A DNA stretch of 10,789 nucleotides from RGIG6353 sp045535585 (GTDB lineage Bacteria; Bacillota; Clostridia; Oscillospirales; SIG627), in the NCBI GenBank assembly GCA_045535585.1, contig JAZSLY010000098.1, positions 1-10,789 of the forward strand, written 5' to 3'. This document shows, one piece after another, positions 5,630 to 10,789 of the stretch; position 1 is the first letter of the stretch, and each line of letters starts with the position of its first letter. The notes beneath the pieces are model-generated. The model was not told the origin of the DNA and did no database searches. It was given only the letters and a program-made list of their open reading frames with translations. Made by a program: the position numbers and the translations under genes.

Positions 5630-6319
5630 ATGGCAACTACAAAGATTTACACAGGCAAAACAAAGGACGTTTTTAAGCTTGACAACGGCAACGTGCTTTT
5701 AAAATTCAAGGATGACTGCACCGGCAAGGACGGTGTTTTCGATCCCGGTGAAAACTCTGTCGGACTTACCATCGAGGGCGTTGGCAAGGTAAATCTTAGA
5801 ATGTCGGTTTATTATTTTGAAAAGCTCCGCGAGGCAGGAATAAAGACCCATTACGTAAGTGCTGATATAGATAATACTACAATGGAGGTACTCCCCGGAC
5901 GCGTGTTCGGTCACGGACTTGAGGTTATCTGCCGCCGTCGTGCAGTAGGCAGCTTCTTCCGCCGTTACAGCGAGTACGTAGAAGAGGGAGCAGAGCTTCC
6001 TTACTACGTTGAGATGACCTTCAAGAACGACGAAAAGGGCGATCCCCTTGTAACAAAGGAGGGACTTGTAGCTCTTGGCGTTATGACCGAGGCACAGTAC
6101 GACTCCGTTGTTGATATGACAAAGAAGATTACGAAGATTATTTCCGACGACCTTTCCGAGCTTGGTCTCGACCTCTACGACATCAAGTTTGAGTTTGGCT
6201 ACAACGACGACGAGGTAATTCTTATTGACGAAATTGCATCAGGCAATATGAGAGTATATAAGGACGGCGAATATATCGCTCCCATGGACTTGTCCGATTT
6301 ATTCTTTGCTAAAAGGTAA
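5630..6319 (+). CDS. purC: SAICAR synthetase (phosphoribosylaminoimidazole-succinocarboxamide synthase)
   Basis: PurC joins CAIR and aspartate using ATP to form SAICAR. The 229-residue product begins with KIYTGKTKDVF, the usual nucleotide-binding start. The middle carries VICRRRAVGSFFRRY (substrate-phosphate binding region) and VEMTFKNDEKGDPLV. Further on are LDLYDIKFEFGY and VILIDEIASGNMRVY, the Mg-ATP site region. It is a divergent form. The segment between the first strands (VFDPGENSVGLTIEGVGKVN) differs from the Bacillus and E. coli proteins, and the C-terminus stops about 20-30 residues earlier after the DEI motif, without their final helix. No frameshift is evident, because purF follows three bases later. 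AAGGAG (5615-5620) precedes the ATG by nine bases. Function is likely retained. Confidence 0.93.
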   Translation: MATTKIYTGKTKDVFKLDNGNVLLKFKDDCTGKDGVFDPGENSVGLTIEGVGKVNLRMSVYYFEKLREAGIKTHYVSADIDNTTMEVLPGRVFGHGLEVICRRRAVGSFFRRYSEYVEEGAELPYYVEMTFKNDEKGDPLVTKEGLVALGVMTEAQYDSVVDMTKKITKIISDDLSELGLDLYDIKFEFGYNDDEVILIDEIASGNMRVYKDGEYIAPMDLSDLFFAKR

Positions 6320-6322
6320 GCT

Positions 6323-7747
6323 ATGGGCGGATTTTTCGGATTAACGTCAAAAAGGGACGCCGTGTCGGATACCTTTTTTGGCACGGACTACCACTCACAC
6401 CTCGGCACAAGGCGCGCGGGTATGGCTTCCTGGGACAGAGAAGAGGGCTTTAAGAGGGATATTCATAATATTGAAAACTCTCCCTTCAGAACGAAATTCG
6501 ACAACGTGCTTACCGAAATGCACGGCACCTCTGCCTTAGGCATCATCAGCGACAGCGACCCCCAGCCCCTCCTTGTGCGCTCGTCCCTCGGTACCTACGC
6601 CATTTCAATGGTGGGCAGAATAAACAATACCGAGGAGATAATCGAGGAATATTTCCACCGCCGAGGCGGATATCATTTCGACTCTCTCAGCGGGGGCAAG
6701 GTTACCGCCACCGAGATAGTTTCGGCGCTCATTGACATAGAGGAGGACTTTGTGCAGGGCATAAAGACCGTCCACCGTATAATCGACGGCACGGCGCTTA
6801 TTCTCATTTTAAAGTCCGACGGCAGTATAATTGCCGCCCGTGACAAGTGTGGCAGACTCCCTCTTGCCATAGGGCGTGACGAGGACGGCTACTGCGCCGC
6901 CTTCGAGACCTATTCCTTTACAAAGCTTGGCTATGAAAAGGTGAGAGATCTCGCCCCAGGTGAGATAGTGGAGCTTACTCCCGACGGGATGGAGGTGCTT
7001 TTCGAGGGCTACAAGTGCCGTAAGATGTGCGCTTTCCTCTGGGCGTATTACGGATACCCCGCTTCCACCTACGACGGCGTCAGCGTTGAGGCGATGAGAA
7101 TAAGAAACGGTGAGATTATGGCGGAAAACGAGGAGGAGAAGGAGCTTTCTCTCGACTCTGTGTCGGGCGTTCCCGACTCGGGCACTCCCCACGCCATAGG
7201 CTACGCAAACCGTTCCAAGATACCCTTCACAAGACCGTTTATCAAATATACACCCACCTGGCCCCGTTCCTTTATGCCTACAAGTCAGGCGCAAAGGGCG
7301 AGAATTGCCAAGATGAAGCAGATTCCCGTTCACGAGTTTATTGAAAACAAGAAGATGCTTCTGGTGGACGACTCCATCGTTCGTGGCACTCAGCTTCAGG
7401 AGACGGTAGAGTTCCTTTACGAGAACGGAGCAAAGGAAGTGCATATGCGCTCTGCCTGCCCTCCCGTAATGTACGGCTGTAAGTACCTCAACTTCGCCAG
7501 CGCCAAGTCGGTTTACGACCTTATTGCAAGGCGTATAATCTTCGAGCTTGAGGGCGAGGAGGGGGAAAAGTATATACACGAGTATCTTGACCCCAAGACC
7601 GAGAGAGGACAAAAGCTTCGCCACAGTATATGTGAGCGATTCCACTTCGACTCGGTGGAATATCAGACTCTTGACGGACTTATTAAGGCGATAGGCTTTG
7701 ACGAGAGCGAGCTTTGCACCTATTGCTTTACGGGCAAAGAGGACTAA
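6323..7747 (+). CDS. purF: PurF-like amidophosphoribosyltransferase lacking the glutaminase cysteine
   Basis: PurF normally takes ammonia from glutamine in an N-terminal Ntn domain and adds it to PRPP in a C-terminal phosphoribosyltransferase domain, the first committed purine step. This 474-residue homologue has both domains. The C-terminal half looks intact: GVPDSGTPHAIGYA, the PRPP loop VDDSIVRGT (residues 348-356) and PRSFMPTSQAQR. Cys236, Cys386, Cys465 and Cys468 fall at the positions of the four 4Fe-4S ligands of Bacillus PurF. The N-terminal half starts MGGFFG instead of MCGIFG, so the nucleophilic cysteine is Gly. The usual GHxRYST and AHNGNL motifs are replaced by HGTSALGIIS and VGRINN. 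There is no propeptide. It may use free ammonia, a partner glutaminase, or have another role. I believe similar Cys-less forms occur in other Clostridia and Bacteroidetes, but have not checked. Its ribosome binding site AAAAGG lies in the purC end. Confidence 0.88.
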   Translation: MGGFFGLTSKRDAVSDTFFGTDYHSHLGTRRAGMASWDREEGFKRDIHNIENSPFRTKFDNVLTEMHGTSALGIISDSDPQPLLVRSSLGTYAISMVGRINNTEEIIEEYFHRRGGYHFDSLSGGKVTATEIVSALIDIEEDFVQGIKTVHRIIDGTALILILKSDGSIIAARDKCGRLPLAIGRDEDGYCAAFETYSFTKLGYEKVRDLAPGEIVELTPDGMEVLFEGYKCRKMCAFLWAYYGYPASTYDGVSVEAMRIRNGEIMAENEEEKELSLDSVSGVPDSGTPHAIGYANRSKIPFTRPFIKYTPTWPRSFMPTSQAQRARIAKMKQIPVHEFIENKKMLLVDDSIVRGTQLQETVEFLYENGAKEVHMRSACPPVMYGCKYLNFASAKSVYDLIARRIIFELEGEEGEKYIHEYLDPKTERGQKLRHSICERFHFDSVEYQTLDGLIKAIGFDESELCTYCFTGKED

Positions 7748-7762
7748 AAAAAGGAGACTAAA

Positions 7763-8809
7763 ATGGAATATAAATCAAATTCAGAGAGCTACGCCAAGGC
7801 TGGCGTTGATATTACTGCAGGCTACCGTGCGGTAGAGCTTATGAAAAAGCATATTGCCCGCACGAAAAACGAGGGCTGTCTCGACGACGTAGGAGGCTTC
7901 GGCGGTTGCTTCGGGCTTCCCACGGGCTACGACGAGCCCGTGCTTGTATCGGGCACCGACGGCGTCGGCACGAAAATTAAGCTTGCTATGCTTCTCGACA
8001 AGCACGACACCATCGGCATCGACTGTGTTGCTATGTGTGTAAACGACGTTATCTGTTGCGGTGCAAGACCTCTGTTCTTCCTTGACTATATCGCTTGCGG
8101 AAAGAATTTTCCCGAAAAGATTGCTTCTATCGTGTCGGGCGTAGCAGAGGGCTGTGTTCAGGCAGGCTCTGCGCTCATCGGCGGTGAAACGGCGGAGCAT
8201 CCCGGTCTTATGCCCGAGGAGGACTATGACCTGGCAGGCTTCTCGGTAGGTATAGTTGACAAAAAGAAGATTATCGACAACACCAAAATGGCAAAGGGCG
8301 ACGTGGTTATCGCTCTTGCTTCAACGGGAGTACATTCCAACGGCTTTTCTCTCGTAAGACGGGTGTTTGACGTGGATAACAATAAAGACCTCACCACTCC
8401 CTGCGAGGCGCTTGGTGGCAAGAGCATCGGCGAAACCCTTCTCACCCCCACCAGAATTTACGTTAAGAGTATTATGGCGCTTCTTGAAAAGGTTGACGTC
8501 AAGGCTATCTCTCACATTACGGGCGGTGGCTTCTACGAGAACATTCCCCGTTCCATTCCCGACGGACTCTGCGCTGAAATTAAGAAGAGCGACGTCAAGG
8601 TGCTTCCTATATTCGACCTTATTGCAAAGACGGGCGACATTCCCGAGCGCGATATGTTCAACACCTTCAATATGGGCGTTGGTATGAGCGTTGTGGTTGA
8701 GGAAAAGGACGTTACGACTGCCCTTGAAATTCTCCGTGCAAACGGCGAGGACGCCTACGTTATAGGTAAGATAGTAGAGGACAAGGAAGACAAAATTCAT
8801 CTTCTGTAA
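7763..8809 (+). CDS. purM: Phosphoribosylformylglycinamidine cyclo-ligase (AIR synthetase)
   Basis: PurM closes the imidazole ring, turning FGAM into AIR with ATP. The 348-residue product has the standard length. It shows SYAKAGVDITAGYRAVE at the start, DVGGFGG (residues 42-48) and GTDGVGTK (64-71), the glycine-rich ATP-binding segment. Then come DCVAMCVNDVICCGARPLFFLDY, GCVQAGSALIGGETAEHPG, STGVHSNGFSLVRR and HITGGGFYENIPR. All are near-consensus for the PurM superfamily. AAGGAG (7751-7756) lies six bases before the ATG, and the gene begins 15 bases after purF. Nothing unusual is visible. Confidence 0.98.
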   Translation: MEYKSNSESYAKAGVDITAGYRAVELMKKHIARTKNEGCLDDVGGFGGCFGLPTGYDEPVLVSGTDGVGTKIKLAMLLDKHDTIGIDCVAMCVNDVICCGARPLFFLDYIACGKNFPEKIASIVSGVAEGCVQAGSALIGGETAEHPGLMPEEDYDLAGFSVGIVDKKKIIDNTKMAKGDVVIALASTGVHSNGFSLVRRVFDVDNNKDLTTPCEALGGKSIGETLLTPTRIYVKSIMALLEKVDVKAISHITGGGFYENIPRSIPDGLCAEIKKSDVKVLPIFDLIAKTGDIPERDMFNTFNMGVGMSVVVEEKDVTTALEILRANGEDAYVIGKIVEDKEDKIHLL

Positions 8810-8819
8810 GGAGAGAGAA

Positions 8820-9428
8820 ATGAACAAGACGAAAATAGCCGTTCTCGTATCGGGCGGAGGCACTAATCTGCAGGCGCTTATCGATGCAGAGGGACGGGGA
8901 GAAATAAAAAGCGGTGAAATAACCCTCGTCGTGTCCAACTCTCCCACGGCATTTGCGCTTGAAAGAGCCGAGAGGGCAGGAATAAAAAGCGCCGTGGTAT
9001 CAAAAAAGGAGCTTGGCACCCAGGAGCTTTTTGAAGAAAAGATAATAGAGCTTCTTGAAGAAGAGAACATTGGGCTTATCGTCCTTGCGGGCTTTATGTC
9101 AATTCTCACCGAGCGCTTCACCGAGCACTTTAAAGACAGAATTATCAATATACACCCATCCCTTATTCCCTCCTTTTGCGGAAAGGGCTTTTACGGGCTT
9201 CGCGTGCACGAGGCGGCTCTCGAAAAAGGGGTTAAGGTTACGGGCGCAACCGTACATTTCGTAAATGAAATTCCCGACGGTGGAAAGATAATTATGCAAA
9301 AGGCGGTTGAGGTAAAGACGGGCGACACCCCCGAAACACTCCAAAGGCGAGTTATGGAGGAAGCCGAGTGGCAGATATTACCCCGCGCCACAGAGATGAT
9401 AGCACGCGAAATAATGGATGAGAGATAG
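8820..9428 (+). CDS. purN: Phosphoribosylglycinamide formyltransferase (GAR transformylase)
   Basis: PurN transfers the formyl group of 10-formyl-tetrahydrofolate to GAR, giving FGAR. The 202-residue product opens with IAVLVSGGGTNLQALID, the phosphate-binding loop. VLAGFMSILT follows, then the catalytic NIHPSLIPSF with Asn110 and His112, matching Asn106 and His108 of E. coli. Next come GFYGLRVHEAALEKGVKVTGATVHFV and Asp153 in PDGG, matching the catalytic Asp144. The enzyme should be active. Its ribosome binding site AAGGAG (8808-8813) overlaps the purM stop. Its need for formyl-folate links it to the folate-stress signal read by the upstream riboswitch. No sign of the formate-using PurT alternative is present. 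Confidence 0.98.
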   Translation: MNKTKIAVLVSGGGTNLQALIDAEGRGEIKSGEITLVVSNSPTAFALERAERAGIKSAVVSKKELGTQELFEEKIIELLEEENIGLIVLAGFMSILTERFTEHFKDRIINIHPSLIPSFCGKGFYGLRVHEAALEKGVKVTGATVHFVNEIPDGGKIIMQKAVEVKTGDTPETLQRRVMEEAEWQILPRATEMIAREIMDER

Positions 9429-9437
9429 GAGACGGAA

Positions 9438-10172
9438 ATGGCAAAGTACGATTTAAAGAAATTACTTTCTGAAAACACATACCCCGGCAGAGGAATAGTT
9501 ATAGGCAAGAGCGAGGACGGCAAAAGCGCCCTCATTGCTTATTTTATAATGGGCAGAAGCGAGAACAGCCGAAACAGAATTTTTGAGCGCTTTGAGGGCG
9601 GTATGCGCACCAAGGCATACGACGAATCAAAGCTTCAGGACCCCAGCCTCATTATTTACAACCCATACCTTTCGGCGCAGGGCGGAAATATGGATATTAT
9701 AACCAACGGTGACCAGACCGACACTATCTTCAACTATATCAAGGATAACGGCGAGGACGGATGCGCATTTGAAAAGGCATTGCATCTCCGTGAGTTCGAG
9801 CCCGACGCCCCCAACTTCACTCCCAGAATTTCGGGCGTACTCTACTACGCCTTCAAGCGTGGGGTTTTTGCCTATAAGCTCTCCATTTTAAAGAGTGCTA
9901 ACGGCAGAGCGAATGCCTGCAACAGATTTTTCTACGATTATACCGCCGAAGATGGCATCGGGCATTTCATTCATACCTACAAGTGCGACGGCAACCCCAT
10001 TCCTTCCTTTGAGGGTGAGCCCGAAGAGGTCTCTCTTCCCAATACCGCAAGGGAGCTTGCAGATATTGTCTGGGAGAACTTGAACGCCGACAACAAGGTG
10101 TCGCTTTTCGTAAGACAGGTTGACCTCAATAGCGGTAAGGCAGAAGAAATCATTATAAATAAGAATAAGTGA
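9438..10172 (+). CDS. purO: IMP cyclohydrolase, PurO-type
   Basis: A 244-residue protein of the IMP cyclohydrolase family first known from archaeal PurO, unrelated in sequence to the N-terminal domain of bacterial PurH. It should close FAICAR to IMP, the last step of the pathway. Visible family features are NTYPGRGIVIG near the start, AYFIMGRSENSRNR (about residues 34-47), DPSLIIYNP, IITNGDQTDTI and the REFEPDAPNFTPRIS segment. Archaeal PurO is somewhat shorter; this one has a longer C-terminal part. AGGAGA (9427-9432) overlaps the purN stop. The gene directly before the stand-alone AICAR transformylase strongly supports the role, because the two together replace one bifunctional PurH. Biochemical activity of this clostridial branch is inferred. 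Confidence 0.87.
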   Translation: MAKYDLKKLLSENTYPGRGIVIGKSEDGKSALIAYFIMGRSENSRNRIFERFEGGMRTKAYDESKLQDPSLIIYNPYLSAQGGNMDIITNGDQTDTIFNYIKDNGEDGCAFEKALHLREFEPDAPNFTPRISGVLYYAFKRGVFAYKLSILKSANGRANACNRFFYDYTAEDGIGHFIHTYKCDGNPIPSFEGEPEEVSLPNTARELADIVWENLNADNKVSLFVRQVDLNSGKAEEIIINKNK

Positions 10173-10182
10173 GAGGGAAAAA

Positions 10183-10789
10183 ATGAAAGAATTTGAACTT
10201 AAATACGGCTGTAACCCTAATCAGAAGCCTGCAAAAATATATATGAGAGACGGCTCGGAGCTTCCTATCGAGATACTCAACGGAAAGCCCGGATACATAA
10301 ACTTCCTTGACGCCTTCAACTCCTGGCAGCTTGCCCGTGAGATTAAGGAGGCTACGGGTATGGTAGCGGCGACCTCCTTCAAGCATGTCAGCCCCACCTC
10401 TGCGGCTGTGGGTAAGGTGCTCCCCGAGTCTCTTAAAAAGGCTTGCTTCGTAGACGATATCGAGGGTCTTGACGCATCTCCTCTCGCTTCTGCATACGCA
10501 AGAGCAAGAGGCACCGACCGTCAGTCCTCCTTCGGTGACTGGATAGCACTTTCCGACAAGTGCGACGTTACCACCGCGCGTATTATTGCCCGTGAGGTGT
10601 CCGACGGAATTATCGCCCCCGACTACGAGCCCGAGGCGCTTGAAATCCTCAAGGGCAAAAAGAAGGGCGGGTACAATATAGTTAAAATCGACGAGAGCTA
10701 CAAGCCCAATCCTATCGAGCACAAGGAGGTCTTTGGTATCTCCTTCGAGCAGGGAAGAAACGAATTTAAGATAGACCGCGCCCTCCTCC
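10183..10789 (+). CDS. purH: Stand-alone AICAR transformylase (PurH C-terminal-domain type), 3' end outside window
   Basis: The first 202 codons of a phosphoribosylaminoimidazolecarboxamide formyltransferase, which formylates AICAR (ZMP) with 10-formyl-tetrahydrofolate to FAICAR. The protein begins directly in the transformylase domain with LKYGCNPNQKPA, so the N-terminal cyclohydrolase domain of ordinary bacterial PurH is absent. Matching segments are INFLDAFNSWQLAREI, TSFKHVSPTSAAVG with Lys67-His68 (equivalent to the catalytic Lys-His pair of ATIC), SAYARARGTDRQSSFGDWIALSD and REVSDGIIAPDYEPEALEIL. No stop occurs before the window ends; stand-alone members are around 390 residues, so roughly half is visible. 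The ATG at 10183 follows GAGAGGG (10171-10177). Its substrate is the ligand of the riboswitch that opens this operon, so the arrangement is a feed-forward loop. Confidence 0.93.
   Translation, partial: MKEFELKYGCNPNQKPAKIYMRDGSELPIEILNGKPGYINFLDAFNSWQLAREIKEATGMVAATSFKHVSPTSAAVGKVLPESLKKACFVDDIEGLDASPLASAYARARGTDRQSSFGDWIALSDKCDVTTARIIAREVSDGIIAPDYEPEALEILKGKKKGGYNIVKIDESYKPNPIEHKEVFGISFEQGRNEFKIDRALL

Noticed and set aside
6809..7645. 278-codon minus-strand open frame opposite purF
   Set aside because: It is antisense to a gene with strong family motifs and shows no recognisable domain. Long antisense frames are common with this codon bias.
8321..9148. 275-codon minus-strand open frame opposite purM and purN
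   Set aside because: Both plus-strand genes are unmistakable; the antisense translation is low-complexity Ser-rich at one end and resembles no known family.

Overview
The window is a continuous, entirely plus-strand stretch of a bacterial chromosome. It most resembles a Gram-positive anaerobe of the class Clostridia, probably near Oscillospiraceae/Ruminococcaceae. The reasons are the strong AGGAG-type ribosome binding sites, the Firmicutes gene block yicC-remA-gmk-rpoZ, a ZTP riboswitch in front of purE, and the clostridial style of several purine enzymes. The lineage is an inference from gene content and protein resemblance; no rRNA gene is present. Base composition looks moderate (about half GC by eye). 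I see no mobile element, CRISPR array, tRNA or rRNA gene.

Region 1 (1-4889) is a tightly packed housekeeping cluster: the 3' end of alaS, a HIT-family protein (hinT), the DNA polymerase III delta subunit (holA), an RNase M5-like toprim protein, the endoribonuclease-family gene yicC, remA, gmk and rpoZ. Several junctions overlap (TAATG for hinT/holA, ATGA for holA/toprim gene, 7 nt for toprim gene/yicC) or leave only a few bases. This points to one transcript with translational coupling.

Region 2 (4890-5097) is the only sizeable non-coding gap. It holds a strong sigma-70-type promoter (TTGACA, 17-nt spacer, extended TGG-TAAAAT), then a leader that matches the ZTP (pfl) riboswitch. Its 3' arm overlaps a perfect 10-bp intrinsic terminator. 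The arrangement predicts an ON switch: binding of ZMP/ZTP keeps the 3' arm in the aptamer, prevents the terminator and allows purE and the downstream genes to be transcribed.

Region 3 (5098-10789) is a purine biosynthesis operon: purE, purC, a purF homologue, purM, purN, a PurO-type IMP cyclohydrolase and the start of a stand-alone AICAR transformylase (purH C-terminal-domain type), which runs off the window. Together these cover PRPP to phosphoribosylamine, GAR to FGAR, FGAM to AIR, AIR to SAICAR, and AICAR to FAICAR to IMP. purD, purL/Q/S, purB and purK are not in the window. The riboswitch fits this content, because its ligand ZMP is AICAR, the substrate of the last gene seen. ZMP builds up when 10-formyl-tetrahydrofolate, needed by purN and purH products, is short.

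The most unusual item is the purF homologue. It keeps the PRPP-binding loop and the four cysteines expected for an iron-sulfur cluster. However, the N-terminal catalytic cysteine of the glutaminase domain and other glutamine-binding residues are replaced. The second notable feature is the split of the usual bifunctional PurH into two unrelated neighbouring genes. I did not find a wholly undescribed system here.
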